Shown here in pieces: positions 15,179-24,463 of a stretch of DNA of 38,332 nt (the first letter of the stretch is position 1; each line of letters starts with the position of its first letter). Under the pieces are notes generated by a model. That model had not been told where the DNA came from, made no database searches, and saw only the letters and a program-made list of their open reading frames with translations. The stretch covers positions 1 to 38,332 of the forward strand of contig CAIKBL010000039.1 in the NCBI GenBank assembly GCA_903825645.1. Reading direction: 5' to 3'. The position numbers were made by a program, and so were the translations under genes. This DNA comes from an uncultured Pseudomonadota bacterium. Its GTDB lineage: Bacteria; Pseudomonadota; Gammaproteobacteria; Ga0077536.

Positions 15179-16327
15179 TCACGGAACGAACAACAACTGT
15201 AAGTCGTTAAGAAACTGGTATCCCAGAGAAGTCGGTTGGAGCCAGCTGTCGCTCGCCTCGAGCCATCTCAGCCGCCTTGCCTCCGCGATCCCCGACGCTA
15301 GCTGACACACGGGCAAACCGGTCCGGTAGGAAAATAGTGCGGGGGAGAAGCCAGCCGTCAAGCGGAGCGCATTGAGCATGAATTCCGTTACCAACGTGAC
15401 GCCTTCAGAACGCTCTTTCGTGCGTCCCGCCGACGTACCGGATTCTTTCTGGTAGGCCGCAGGATGACGCCGCTTCACCGTCCGGTAAATCCCTTCAGGC
15501 GTGGTCAACTTCCCATGTGCACCCGCACCAATCCCAAGATAATCGCCAAACTCCCAATAGTTGAGATTATGCCGCGCCGCCTTGCCCGGCTGGGCGTACG
15601 CCGAGACCTCGTAACGCGCATAGCCGGCATCGGCCAAGAGGGAAACGCCCGCGTCACCGTCGTCCGCAATACGTTCTGGGGTCGGAAGGCGAGGTGGCCG
15701 GTGTCCGAACGCCGTGCCGGGTTCGATGGTCAACTGGTACCACGAGAGATGGTCTGGCTGCAATGCAATCACTGCCGCAAGGTCGCGCAAGCCGTCACCC
15801 TTACGATCACCGGGAAGGCCGTACATCAAGTCTAGGTTAAGGTTATCAAATCCAGCGGATCTGGCGATCTCGACTGCGCGAAGCGAATCAGCCACTGCGT
15901 GCACACGGCCCAAGCGTTTCAATTGGGGATCGCGCATGCTCTGAAGGCCAAGCGACAATCGATTGATTCCGGCGTCCCGATAAGCGCCGAAATTATTTTC
16001 GTCAACGGTCCCGGGGTTCGCCTCGAGCGTAATCTCGATATCAGGTATCCAGGCGATCTGTTGCCGGATCCCCTTCAATAGGCGCGTAACCGCAGCGCCG
16101 GAAAATAAACTCGGGGTACCCCCTCCGATGAATATACTGACGAGCGGGCGCGCGGGTACCCACGCAAGATCACAGGCCAGATCGGCAAGCAAAGCATCGA
16201 CATAAGCTTCATCCGGGATCCCGGCTGGACCGGGCTCGTAGGAATTAAAGTCACAATAGGGGCACTTTCTGACGCACCATGGCAAATGGATGTAGAGCGC
16301 GAGTGGCGTCACGCCAGGATCAAGCAT
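15179..16327 (-). CDS. hemW: Radical SAM heme chaperone HemW
   Basis: HemW-type radical SAM protein of 382 aa. The iron-sulfur motif CVRKCPYC supplies Cys18, Cys22 and Cys25, followed by DFNSYEPG. IFIGGGTPSLFSG and TLEANPGTVD are classic family blocks, GINRLSLGLQS follows, and HNLNYWEFGDYLGIGAGAHG closes the catalytic part before a C-terminal HemN-like domain. HemW binds heme and delivers it to respiratory enzymes; it is not the coproporphyrinogen oxidase HemN, with which it is often confused. The ATG at 16327 gives the usual N-terminus (PLALYIHLPWCVRKC); an upstream TTG at 16381 would add an atypical extension. Its start overlaps the rdgB end by 8 bases, in the order rph-rdgB-hemW. Confidence 0.93.
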   Translation of the reverse strand: MLDPGVTPLALYIHLPWCVRKCPYCDFNSYEPGPAGIPDEAYVDALLADLACDLAWVPARPLVSIFIGGGTPSLFSGAAVTRLLKGIRQQIAWIPDIEITLEANPGTVDENNFGAYRDAGINRLSLGLQSMRDPQLKRLGRVHAVADSLRAVEIARSAGFDNLNLDLMYGLPGDRKGDGLRDLAAVIALQPDHLSWYQLTIEPGTAFGHRPPRLPTPERIADDGDAGVSLLADAGYARYEVSAYAQPGKAARHNLNYWEFGDYLGIGAGAHGKLTTPEGIYRTVKRRHPAAYQKESGTSAGRTKERSEGVTLVTEFMLNALRLTAGFSPALFSYRTGLPVCQLASGIAEARRLRWLEASDSWLQPTSLGYQFLNDLQLLFVP

Positions 16328-16946
16328 GGGACGCCGGGGGGGGCTGGGTAGACATTTCACGTTGGGCAAGGCGTTCGACAAGACTTCTCAGCGCCGCGCC
16401 GCGATGGCTAAGCCGTATTTTCTCAGCAGGGGAAATTTGAGCCGCCGTCATGCCCGTGCCGGGCACTTCGAATATCGGATCGTAACCAAAGCCACCTTCG
16501 CCTCGTGCGATCTGCGTGACAACACCATCCCAACTACCCTGCGCGATAATTGGGCAGGGATCCAGCGGATGACTGAGAAAGACGATGACACAAATAAAGC
16601 GGCAACGACGTCCATCAGCGGGGATTAACCGCATCGCGTGGAGGAGTCTGTCAATATTGTCAGCATCACTGGCATCTACGCCCGCATAACGCGCTGAATA
16701 GATCCCCGGCGCACCCGCGAGTGCTTCACAGGCAAGGCCGGAGTCATCGGCAATGGCGGGCCTTCCGGTGTACAACGCGGCGTGGCGCGCTTTGATGAGC
16801 GCATTCTCTACGAAAGTGAGCCCTGTTTCAGGCACCTCAGGACAAGCCAGGGCGCTTTGCGGCACGACCTGATAGGGTGTGTCCTCGAGCATCGTCTGAA
16901 GCTCCCTGACCTTACCCGCATTCCGCGTCGCCAGCACAATCTCCAT
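16320..16946 (-). CDS. rdgB: XTP/dITP diphosphatase (RdgB/HAM1)
   Basis: Non-canonical purine NTP pyrophosphatase of 208 aa, which removes dITP, XTP and similar nucleotides from the pool. Key motifs are ATRNAGKVREL (Asn9, Lys12), TFVENALIKARHAA, ADDSGLACEAL (Asp67-Asp68), GIYSARYAG, GEGGFGYDPIF and SHRGAAL. Length and motif order match E. coli RdgB (197 aa). The C-terminus has about ten extra residues (REMSTQPPPASHA). It lies 8 bases after rph and overlaps hemW, forming a minus-strand operon. Identity is secure. Confidence 0.95.
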   Translation of the reverse strand: MEIVLATRNAGKVRELQTMLEDTPYQVVPQSALACPEVPETGLTFVENALIKARHAALYTGRPAIADDSGLACEALAGAPGIYSARYAGVDASDADNIDRLLHAMRLIPADGRRCRFICVIVFLSHPLDPCPIIAQGSWDGVVTQIARGEGGFGYDPIFEVPGTGMTAAQISPAEKIRLSHRGAALRSLVERLAQREMSTQPPPASHA

Positions 16947-16954
16947 GATCGGAC

Positions 16955-17677
16955 TCAGCCCGTGAGCGCGGCTTCCTGCGCCGCGAGCAATCGATTAATG
17001 CCGTTACTGGCCAAATCGAGCAGTGCATTGAGTTCATCCCGACGGAAAGCATGCCCTTCCGCGGTGCCCTGAACTTCTACGAAATGGCCGGCGTTGTTCA
17101 TAATGACATTCATGTCGGTCTCCGCGTTCGAATCCTCCGCGTAATCCAGATCTAGCACAGGCACGCCCTTATAAATGCCGACGGACACGGAAGCTATCGC
17201 CCCGTGGATTGGATTACGGGTCAGTACCCGGTTCTTCATCAGCGTATGTACCGCGTCAACCAACGCGAGGTAACCGCCCGTGATGGCTGCCGTCCTGGTA
17301 CCTCCGTCGGCCTGAAGCACGTCGCAATCCACCAAGATGGAGCGCTCACCCAGCGCCGCGCGGTCCACCACCGCTCGCAGGCTGCGCCCTATCAGGCGTT
17401 GGATTTCGAGTGTGCGGCCACTTTGCTTACCTTGTGCGGCTTCGCGTCGATTACGGCTATGCGTCGCCCGGGGTAGCATCCCGTACTCCGCGGTGACCCA
17501 TCCTTGGCCCTGCCCTTTCAACCATGCAGGCGGACGATCTTCAATGGTGGCGTTGCACAACACTTTTGTATTCCCGAATTCGACCAGAACAGAGCCCTCC
17601 GCATGCAAAGTAAAATTGCGCGTAAAGCGTACAGGACGGAGCTCGTCGGCCGCGCGGCCGCTGGGACGGAGAGTCAT
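16955..17677 (-). CDS. rph: Ribonuclease PH
   Basis: Phosphorolytic 3'-5' exoribonuclease that trims tRNA 3' ends, 240 aa, the standard length. The N-terminus is [20 protein letters not shown], then [40 protein letters not shown], the phosphate-binding [14 protein letters not shown], and [19 protein letters not shown] with the catalytic Asp region. [17 protein letters not shown] is also conserved. The ATG at 17677 fits the family; the longer frame back to 17758 is not conserved. It is first in the rph-rdgB-hemW operon and divergent from yicC. In many proteobacteria rph and yicC are adjacent, as here. Confidence 0.95.
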   Translation of the reverse strand: MTLRPSGRAADELRPVRFTRNFTLHAEGSVLVEFGNTKVLCNATIEDRPPAWLKGQGQGWVTAEYGMLPRATHSRNRREAAQGKQSGRTLEIQRLIGRSLRAVVDRAALGERSILVDCDVLQADGGTRTAAITGGYLALVDAVHTLMKNRVLTRNPIHGAIASVSVGIYKGVPVLDLDYAEDSNAETDMNVIMNNAGHFVEVQGTAEGHAFRRDELNALLDLASNGINRLLAAQEAALTG

Positions 17678-17710
17678 GTTTGGTGGAGTCCATGAAATGT
17701 GGGGATCCCA

Positions 17711-17716
17711 ATTATA
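17711..17716 (-). promoter_or_regulatory. Possible -10 element for rph-rdgB-hemW
   Basis: TATAAT on the minus strand lies 33 bases upstream of the rph ATG in the divergent rph-yicC region. No good -35 hexamer is found at 16-18 base spacing, and no TG extension precedes it. The call rests on the perfect -10 match and position. Confidence 0.35.
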
Positions 17717-17863
17717 GCGGAGGTGTCTACGAATAACGTGCCGCAAGCCATTAATCAATTGTCACCGAGTCCCCGTCGACGCCCGCGTGAGTCGCGTCAC
17801 GCCGACGATCTGGATTAATATGACGCGTCTTTAAAAACCGATACCCTCTCTGGAGTAGTGTTT

Positions 17864-18730
17864 ATGGTCCGCAGCATGACCGCCTTTGCGCGCCTTGAAA
17901 GCAGCGGACCGACCGGGCACCTCATCTGGGAATTGCGCTCGGTCAATCACCGCCACGTAGAAATTGCGTTGCGTCTGCCGGACGAGTTGAGGTCCATGGA
18001 AAGTGAAGTACGCAACCGCATCGCCACCCGAATTAGTCGTGGCAAGGTGGATTGCACACTTCGCGTGGACTGTACGTCCGGCACCGAGGCACAGATACGG
18101 ATCAACGAAGGTGTCGCTCGGCAACTAATTGTGGCGTTGGAAAGCGTCAGTCGCTTATTGCCGCACCCCTCCCCAATTAATCCGCTGGATCTCCTTCGCT
18201 GGCCCGGGATCCTCGAAACACGTGCGGTGGATGTCGATGCACTCTCAGTCACCGCACTCAGCACCCTCGACCGCGCGCTCGACCAATTGGTTGAAACGCG
18301 GGAACGTGAGGGCGAAAAGTTGCTCGCTATGGTGTTGCAGCGCTGTATGACGATGACTACGCTCACACTCGCCATGCGCGCGAGGGTCCCCGAGATCATT
18401 GCGGGGATCCGAACCCGCCACGCCCAGCGCGTACAGGAAATTGCCGGCACGCTTGACCCCGCGAGAGTAGAGCAAGAATGCGCTCTTTTGATCCAGCGGC
18501 TTGACGTCGCGGAGGAGCTGGACCGGCTCGAGACGCATCTGTCGGAAGTCCAGCGGGTGATGGCCCAACGCGAACCAATCGGGCGGCGACTCGACTTCCT
18601 TATGCAGGAACTGAACCGTGAAGCCAATACATTGGGCTCGAAATCCGCGCATGTTGACACCACCGGTGCTTCGGTTGAATTGAAGGTTCTGATCGAACAA
18701 ATCCGGGAACAGATCCAGAATATCGAGTAA
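17864..18730 (+). CDS. yicC: YicC-family endoribonuclease
   Basis: YicC/YloC family protein of 288 aa. The N-terminus VRSMTAFARLES, followed by WELRSVNHRHVEIALRLP, is the YicC N-terminal domain. The C-terminal DUF1732 block is RLETHLSEVQRVMAQREPIG, then RRLDFLMQELNREANTLGSK, with a final helix VELKVLIEQIREQIQNIE. E. coli YicC has been reported to act as an RNA-cleaving enzyme. The ATG at 17864 has a GGAG ribosome site with 8-base spacing; a GTG two codons earlier is less likely. The gene is divergent from rph and 22 bases upstream of gmk, the usual order yicC-gmk-rpoZ-spoT. Confidence 0.94.
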   Translation: MVRSMTAFARLESSGPTGHLIWELRSVNHRHVEIALRLPDELRSMESEVRNRIATRISRGKVDCTLRVDCTSGTEAQIRINEGVARQLIVALESVSRLLPHPSPINPLDLLRWPGILETRAVDVDALSVTALSTLDRALDQLVETREREGEKLLAMVLQRCMTMTTLTLAMRARVPEIIAGIRTRHAQRVQEIAGTLDPARVEQECALLIQRLDVAEELDRLETHLSEVQRVMAQREPIGRRLDFLMQELNREANTLGSKSAHVDTTGASVELKVLIEQIREQIQNIE

Positions 18731-18752
18731 CGCTCATTGCGAAGTGTGGATA

Positions 18753-19358
18753 ATGGCTGACAGAAAAGCCCAGTTGTTTGTGGTCTCTGCCCCTTCAGGG
18801 GCCGGTAAGACGAGCCTGCTCCGTCGTCTAGTTGCTCGCACCGAATCGCTGCAGGTATCGGTTTCGCATACCACGCGAGCCATGCGAACCGGAGAGCGCG
18901 AAGGGAAAGACTATTTTTTTGTCGACGTCGCGGCCTTCGAAGCCATGGTCGCACGAGGAGAATTCGTCGAGCATGCCCGTGTATTTGGTAATTTATACGG
19001 GACTTCGTTATTGACCATCAACCAGGCCCTCGCTGGGGACAGTGACCTTGTGCTTGAAATCGACTGGCAAGGTGCCCGCCTCATCCGTGACCTGTACCCA
19101 GCGGCAATAACCGTTTTTATTCTGCCGCCGTCTCTCGAAGAGTTACGCAAACGCCTCGAATTACGGGGAGAAGACGATCCCGAAGTGATAGACAGACGGA
19201 TGCAGGCGGCCTGTGCCGAGATATCCCACTACCCGGAATATGACTATCTCGTGGTAAATGAAGACTTTGATCAGGCTTCAGCCGACCTCGCGGCCATTGT
19301 GCGTGCGTGCCGGTTGCGGACCCACTTATCCCGATGGGCACCCTCGCCTCCCCCTTGA
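18753..19358 (+). CDS. gmk: Guanylate kinase
   Basis: Guanylate kinase of 201 aa, converting GMP to GDP with ATP. The P-loop is SAPSGAGKTS (Lys19), followed by VSVSHTTRAMRTGEREGKDY for GMP binding, FVEHARVFGNLYGT, LEIDWQGARLI and the lid region RLELRGEDDPEVIDRRM. The ATG at 18753 gives MADRKAQLFVV; an in-frame GTG three codons earlier is possible. The C-terminus is slightly unusual, ending in a basic and proline-rich tail. The gene sits with spoT and rpoZ, linking guanine nucleotide supply to the stringent response machinery. Identity is secure. Confidence 0.95.
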   Translation: MADRKAQLFVVSAPSGAGKTSLLRRLVARTESLQVSVSHTTRAMRTGEREGKDYFFVDVAAFEAMVARGEFVEHARVFGNLYGTSLLTINQALAGDSDLVLEIDWQGARLIRDLYPAAITVFILPPSLEELRKRLELRGEDDPEVIDRRMQAACAEISHYPEYDYLVVNEDFDQASADLAAIVRACRLRTHLSRWAPSPPP

Positions 19359-19431
19359 TCCATGGCGCGAGGACCAAGGTCCTGTTATACTTTTCGCCAC
19401 CATTTCAAGAACTTGTAACGAGTAAAATCGC

Positions 19432-19713
19432 ATGGCTAGAATTACGATTGAGGATTGCCTTCCGTTCGTGGACAACCGCTTCGACCTCGTGGTCGCCGCC
19501 AGCCGCCGAGCCCGTCAAATCGCGCGTGGCACGATACCGCTCGTCCCCGAGGAAGGAGACAAACCGACCGTGATCGCGCTACGCGAAATCGCAGCCGGAC
19601 TCATCAATCGGCACGTGCTGGACGAACTGGAAGCCAAGCAGCGGGCGGCAGAAGAGTTCGAGTTGTCCGCGGAGTTCCTTGCAGAGCCCCAAGTGCCGCC
19701 GGAATACCCCTGA
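19432..19713 (+). CDS. rpoZ: RNA polymerase omega subunit
   Basis: Omega subunit of 93 aa. The sequence [20 protein letters not shown], followed by [14 protein letters not shown], contains the conserved N/R-FDLV...ARQ core that binds the RpoB' C-terminal tail. [16 protein letters not shown] and an acidic C-terminal extension follow. Omega helps assemble RNA polymerase and forms part of the ppGpp site 1 with RpoC, which fits its position next to spoT. A 73-base gap separates it from gmk and contains TATACT, a possible -10, at 19386-19391 after the short palindrome AGGACCAAGGTCCT. The 74-base gap to spoT contains competing stem-loops. Confidence 0.95.
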   Translation: MARITIEDCLPFVDNRFDLVVAASRRARQIARGTIPLVPEEGDKPTVIALREIAAGLINRHVLDELEAKQRAAEEFELSAEFLAEPQVPPEYP

Positions 19714-19738
19714 GCCCCGGGTTATCGCATCAACGGGA

Positions 19739-19771
19739 GTGCCCGCAACCCACGGGCACAGGGTCGTGCCC
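19739..19771 (+). promoter_or_regulatory. Competing stem-loops in the rpoZ-spoT intergenic leader
   Basis: Three complementary segments lie in 33 bases: GTGCCCG (19739-19745), CGGGCAC (19753-19759) and GTGCCC (19766-19771). The middle segment can pair perfectly either with the first (7 bp, 7-base loop) or with the third (6 bp, 6-base loop). The third ends 16 bases before the spoT ATG. This is the geometry of a simple attenuator or ribosome-site switch. The function is inferred; only the complementarity is seen. Confidence 0.4.
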
Positions 19772-19787
19772 TATATGACGGCTGAAC

Positions 19788-21944
19788 ATGCTGGCGGATA
19801 CTGAACTCGCACGGGTCGAAGACCTGTGTCAACGTGCCCGGACCTATCTCGAGCCGGAGCAGATCAGCGAATTACGGCGCGCCTATGATTTCGGCGCCGA
19901 GGCGCACGCCGGGCAGCTCCGAAAATCGGGTGAGCCGTACATCAGTCATCCGCTCGAGGTGACCTTCATTCTTGTCGATATGCACATGGATCATGAAACG
20001 CTGATTGCAGCGCTTCTCCATGACGTCATCGAAGATACAGCCATCAGCAAAGCCCGAATTTCGAAAGAGTTCGGCAAGGAAGTCGCGGCGATCGTCGACG
20101 GGCTGTCCAAACTGACCCAGATTGAATTCGAATCGCACGCCGAGGCACAGGCGCGAAATTTTCAGCGCATGCTAATGGCGATGGCTGCCGATCTCCGCGT
20201 GATCTTGGTTAAGCTCGCCGATCGACTACATAACATGCGCACGCTCAGTGCATTGGCGCCGGCGAAACGGCGGCGAATTGCCCGGGAAACCCTCGAAATT
20301 TATGCGCCTATCGCGCAGCGATTGGGCATCAACACCATTCGTCTCGAGTTGGAGGAATTGGGCTTCGCTGCGTTATTCCCGCTGCGTCACCGCGTGATCA
20401 AGAAAGAAATTTCCCGAATTCGGGGCAACCGCAAAGAGATCGTCGACAAGATCCGGGATCACATCAAACGTCATCTCCGTCAGGAACGTCTGCCAGCACA
20501 GGTCGTCGGACGCGAAAAACATCTGTACAGCATCTATACCAAGATGCGTGAGAAACATTTGGGATTTGCCGACGTCCATGACGTCTATGCCTTCAGAGTA
20601 ATCGTTGATACGGTTGATACCTGTTACCGCACACTCGGGGTGTTGCACAGTCTTTACAAACCCGTACCTGGACACTTCAAAGACTATATTGCGATCCCGA
20701 AAGCGAACGGTTACCAATCACTCCATACCGTTCTATTCGGACCCTATGGCGTCCCGCTCGAAGTCCAGATTCGGACGGCGGAAATGGATCAGGTGGCCGA
20801 AGTCGGGATCGCGGCACACTGGCTATACAAAACTGGCGAGAGCGCTGCCAAAAGCGCGCAAAAGCGCGCGAGAGAGTGGCTACGTGGCATTCTGGAAATG
20901 CAAAAACAGGCCGGTAATTCGCAAGAATTCCTAGAGAACGTCAAAATCGACCTGTTCCCGGATGAGGTCTACGTGTTCACCCCAAAGGGCGAAATCCTCA
21001 CTTTACCGCGCGGCGCGACGGCGGTCGATTTCGCCTTTGCGATCCACACCGATCTTGGGAACAACTGCGTCGCCTGCCGCATTAACCGTCGACTTGCGCC
21101 TTTGCGAACCGCCCTCGAGACCGGACAAACCGTGGAAATCGTGACCGCTCCAGGCGCTCGCCCGAATCCTTCATGGCTAAATTTCGTGGTGACCGGGAAG
21201 GCACGTGCGACGGTCCGGCATTTTCTGAAGAACCTGCAACAAGATGAGGCTGTCGCCCTCGGCAAGCGCATGCTGGAACGAGAGCTTTCAGGATTTGACT
21301 TGTCCTTGGAGAAACTCGCACCTCACCGCGTTGAAACCGTGCTTGCCAATCTCAAACTTGAAAACATGGAGCGCCTTTTTACCGAAATCGGCCTCGGGAA
21401 CCGGCTCGCGCCGCTGGTCGCACGTGCGCTCGTTCAGGATCAGCCGGAACTCGACCTCTCAGCCAAACGCAGGCGTCGCAACGAAGCCACCGAATCCCCG
21501 GCGCCACTGCTGATTCGCGGCACCGAGGACATGGTCGTCTCGTTCCCGAAATGCTGCTATCCGATTCCGGGTGATTCAATCATCGGATTCATGACGGCGG
21601 GCCGGGGCATCGTGGTCCACCAACCGACCTGCCCCAATGTGGCCGAATACCGCAGCGCCCCTGATAAATGGGTGGACGTCCAATGGGCGCCCAATATCGA
21701 ACGGGACTTCAGTGTCGAACTGATGGTTGATGTCATCAATCGGCGCGGTGTGTTAGCTACGATTGCTGCGGCCATTGCAGATGCCAATGGCAATATAGAA
21801 GAAGTCGAACTCAGTGAACGCAATGCCCGAAATTCCAGTATCCGGCTGGTCATCGCAGTGCACGATCGCAAGCACCTCGCGGATGTCATTCGTCGAACAC
21901 GGCGAGTCAAGACAGTGGTGCGAATCGTCCGCCGAAAAACCTAA
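19788..21944 (+). CDS. spoT: Bifunctional (p)ppGpp synthetase/hydrolase SpoT
   Basis: SpoT of 718 aa. The HD hydrolase domain is intact (LLHDVIEDT, His78-Asp79 and Glu82-Asp83, and LADRLHNMRT). The synthetase domain follows, with YAFRVIVDTVDTCYRTLGVL, then KDYIAIPKANGYQSLHTVLF and EVQIRTAEMD. The TGS domain starts at DEVYVFTPKGEILTLPRGAT and a C-terminal ACT domain at FSVELMVDVINRRGVLATIA. An intact HD marks SpoT or Rel rather than the hydrolase-dead RelA. The motif that is RXKD in most bifunctional enzymes reads HFKD here (296-299). No strong ribosome site precedes the ATG, and a potential RNA switch lies just upstream. The order rpoZ-spoT-ridA-recG is common in Gammaproteobacteria. Confidence 0.95.
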   Translation: MLADTELARVEDLCQRARTYLEPEQISELRRAYDFGAEAHAGQLRKSGEPYISHPLEVTFILVDMHMDHETLIAALLHDVIEDTAISKARISKEFGKEVAAIVDGLSKLTQIEFESHAEAQARNFQRMLMAMAADLRVILVKLADRLHNMRTLSALAPAKRRRIARETLEIYAPIAQRLGINTIRLELEELGFAALFPLRHRVIKKEISRIRGNRKEIVDKIRDHIKRHLRQERLPAQVVGREKHLYSIYTKMREKHLGFADVHDVYAFRVIVDTVDTCYRTLGVLHSLYKPVPGHFKDYIAIPKANGYQSLHTVLFGPYGVPLEVQIRTAEMDQVAEVGIAAHWLYKTGESAAKSAQKRAREWLRGILEMQKQAGNSQEFLENVKIDLFPDEVYVFTPKGEILTLPRGATAVDFAFAIHTDLGNNCVACRINRRLAPLRTALETGQTVEIVTAPGARPNPSWLNFVVTGKARATVRHFLKNLQQDEAVALGKRMLERELSGFDLSLEKLAPHRVETVLANLKLENMERLFTEIGLGNRLAPLVARALVQDQPELDLSAKRRRRNEATESPAPLLIRGTEDMVVSFPKCCYPIPGDSIIGFMTAGRGIVVHQPTCPNVAEYRSAPDKWVDVQWAPNIERDFSVELMVDVINRRGVLATIAAAIADANGNIEEVELSERNARNSSIRLVIAVHDRKHLADVIRRTRRVKTVVRIVRRKT

Positions 21945-21971
21945 CCTTCAGCGCGTCAATAAAGGAAGCCC

Positions 21972-22352
21972 ATGCAAAAAATAGCGCCCGAAACGACCGA
22001 TGCCCCACAAGCGATTGGCACCTACTCGCAAGCCATCCGTGCCGGTAATACGGTGTACCTCTCGGGTCAGATCCCACTCTCGCCGACGACGATGACACTG
22101 GTCAGCCTAGAGATCGCGCCGCAAGTCGTGCAGGTGTTCGAAAATCTGCGTGCGGTGGCGATGGCAGCGGGCGGCACCCTTGATCACACCGTCAAACTCA
22201 CGGTGTATCTCACCGATCTGGCACATTTCCCGATCGTGAACGACGTCATGGCGCAGTATTTCAGCGCACCTTACCCCGCCCGAGCGACTGTCCAGATAGC
22301 CGCATTACCACGCGGCGCCCTGGTCGAAGTCGATGCCATCCTGAGTCTCTGA
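21972..22352 (+). CDS. ridA: Enamine/imine deaminase RidA
   Basis: RidA (YjgF/YER057c) family protein of 126 aa. It hydrolyses reactive 2-aminoacrylate and related enamines from PLP enzymes to keto acids and ammonia. Motifs are [20 protein letters not shown], the loop [20 protein letters not shown], and [20 protein letters not shown] with the catalytic Arg in the YPARATV block and a downstream Glu. The ribosome site AAAGGAAG is excellent. It sits 27 bases after spoT and 5 bases before recG, so all are probably co-transcribed. Identity is secure. Confidence 0.95.
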   Translation: MQKIAPETTDAPQAIGTYSQAIRAGNTVYLSGQIPLSPTTMTLVSLEIAPQVVQVFENLRAVAMAAGGTLDHTVKLTVYLTDLAHFPIVNDVMAQYFSAPYPARATVQIAALPRGALVEVDAILSL

Positions 22353-22357
22353 CTCAT

Positions 22358-24463
22358 TTGGCAGAAGCACGCGCCCTGACGCTCGACGATTCGGTCGAGG
22401 AGCTTGCCGGGGTCGGGCCACGCTTGCGCGAGCGTCTGGCGCGCCTGGGACTCGTCACGATCCGGGATATCGTCTATCACCTACCGTCGCGTTATCAGGA
22501 TCGGACCCGCGTGCTGCCCATCGGCGCGCTGAGACCCAAAATGGAAGCGGTTGTAGAAGGCCAGATTCTGGATAGCCACGTCCAGTTCGGCAAACGCCGG
22601 TCCCTGATCGTGCGGCTGGAAGACACCAGCGGTACCCTCACGCTACGTTTTTTCTATTTCAACCGCGAGCAACAGTTGCGGCTAAGTGTGGGACGGGCTC
22701 TGCGCTGTTTTGGTGAAATCCGTCGCGGCCCGCAGACACTTGAAATTGTCCATCCGGAGTGCCATTTCCTCGAGACACTCACTGAGCTCCCTACCGAAGA
22801 CGCACTCACCCCGGTCTATCCAAGCACCGAGGGGTTGCATCAACTCACGCTCCGCAAGCTCACCCAGCAAGCACTCGTCGTTTTGCGCCAGGATACGGAT
22901 GACACTAGGCTCATCGATGAACTCGTGCGGTCCGCCGTTTCACCCGCGGTGAGCCTACCGCCACTGCATGAAGCCCTGACGCTGGTGCACCGCCCGCCCC
23001 CCGCAGCACCACTCGAGGCACTCGCGACGGGGAGCCATCCCGCGCAACTCAGACTCGCCATTGAAGAATTGCTCGCCCACCAATTGAGCTTACGGCGCCT
23101 GCGCCAGGTTACGCGGTGCCGGCGCGCACCACGCTTAGCGAAGCGCGCCCTGCTCAGGGAAACGCTCCTAGACGCACTAGGCTTCGCGCTGACAGCGGCA
23201 CAAGCCCGTGTGGTGCGCGAGATTGACCGCGATCTATCGCGCGCGCAGCCGATGCTGAGGCTGCTTCAAGGCGACGTCGGTGCTGGCAAGACCGCCGTCG
23301 CTGCACTATGCGCCACTCGTGCGTTGGCGAGCGGCTTTCAAGTTGCGCTCATGGCGCCAACCGAACTGCTAGTCGACCAACATCTCCGGACCCTGACGCG
23401 CTGGTTCGATGCCTGCTCGGTTGAAGTGCTGGGGATCACCGGACGCCTTACCGTCGCCGCGCGGCGCAAGGCCTACGCGCGCTTGGCCGAGCCAGTGCCG
23501 AAAATCGCTGTCGGTACGCACGCCCTCTTCCAGAGCGAAGTCCGCTTTGGTCGACTAGGTCTTGTAATCGTAGATGAGCAGCACCGTTTCGGCGTGGATC
23601 AACGGCTCGCCCTGCTCGATAAGGGCGCTGACGGCGATTACAGGCCCCATCAACTCATCATGACGGCGACACCGATTCCGCGCACCCTCGCGATGACCGC
23701 TTACGCCGACTTGGATGTATCCGTGCTCGACGAGCTTCCCCCCAATCGTCGCCCCATCACGACAACTGTGCTACCTGAAACCCGGCGAGACGACATCGTC
23801 GCGCGAATTAGTCAGGCCTGCGCCCAAGGACGTCAGGCCTACTGGGTGTGCCCTCTGATTGATGAATCCGAAGTGCTCGATTCCCAATCCGCGACGGACA
23901 CCGCGATACAACTCACCGCGGCACTGCCCGCCCTTAGGGTCGGCCTGATCCATGGTCGGATGAAAGAGCCTGAAAAAAGCGCGGTGATGCTGGCCTTCAC
24001 ACAGCGTGAGCTCGAGGTCCTCGTCGCCACTACGGTCATCGAGGTCGGCGTGGATGTTCCTAACGCGAGTCTCATGATCATCGAGAATGCCGAGCGTCTC
24101 GGGCTCTCCCAGTTACATCAGCTACGTGGTCGGGTAGGACGAGGTGAAACACCGTCGGTCTGTGTTCTCTTATATAAGGGCCCACTCAGCGAAACGGCGC
24201 GCGCGCGCCTACAAACCATGCGCGATAGCAACGACGGTTTCGAGATCGCAGAGCGCGATCTCGAACTACGCGGACCCGGGGAGGTGCTGGGCACCCGCCA
24301 AACAGGTGCCGCCGCGCTTAAAATAGCCGATCTCAGTCGCGACCGCGCGCTGTTACCTGCTGTACGCACACTCGCCGATCGCATTCTTGCGGAAAACCCC
24401 GCACTCGGCGACCGTCTGATTCAGCGCTGGCTAACTAATCGAATGGAGTACGCAAAAGTATGA
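22358..24463 (+). CDS. recG: ATP-dependent DNA helicase RecG
   Basis: RecG of 701 aa (E. coli 693). The N-terminal wedge domain opens LAGVGPRLRERLARLGLVTI and contains YHLPSRYQDRTR. The helicase core has Walker A GDVGAGKT (305-312), the DEQH box (406-409), MTATPIPRTLAM, VCPLIDESE, the VATTVIEVGVDVPNASLMII block, and QLRGRVGRGE with the Arg fingers. The C-terminal RecG block reads ERDLELRGPGEVLGTRQTG. RecG reverses stalled replication forks and processes branched DNA. The start is a TTG 5 bases after ridA. The stop overlaps the ubiA start (ATGA). Identity is secure. Confidence 0.95.
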   Translation: MAEARALTLDDSVEELAGVGPRLRERLARLGLVTIRDIVYHLPSRYQDRTRVLPIGALRPKMEAVVEGQILDSHVQFGKRRSLIVRLEDTSGTLTLRFFYFNREQQLRLSVGRALRCFGEIRRGPQTLEIVHPECHFLETLTELPTEDALTPVYPSTEGLHQLTLRKLTQQALVVLRQDTDDTRLIDELVRSAVSPAVSLPPLHEALTLVHRPPPAAPLEALATGSHPAQLRLAIEELLAHQLSLRRLRQVTRCRRAPRLAKRALLRETLLDALGFALTAAQARVVREIDRDLSRAQPMLRLLQGDVGAGKTAVAALCATRALASGFQVALMAPTELLVDQHLRTLTRWFDACSVEVLGITGRLTVAARRKAYARLAEPVPKIAVGTHALFQSEVRFGRLGLVIVDEQHRFGVDQRLALLDKGADGDYRPHQLIMTATPIPRTLAMTAYADLDVSVLDELPPNRRPITTTVLPETRRDDIVARISQACAQGRQAYWVCPLIDESEVLDSQSATDTAIQLTAALPALRVGLIHGRMKEPEKSAVMLAFTQRELEVLVATTVIEVGVDVPNASLMIIENAERLGLSQLHQLRGRVGRGETPSVCVLLYKGPLSETARARLQTMRDSNDGFEIAERDLELRGPGEVLGTRQTGAAALKIADLSRDRALLPAVRTLADRILAENPALGDRLIQRWLTNRMEYAKV

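Noticed and set aside
17947-18954. 335-aa open frame on the minus strand
   Set aside because: It is opposite yicC and the start of gmk, is extremely Ser/Arg-rich, and mirrors codon bias of the real genes.
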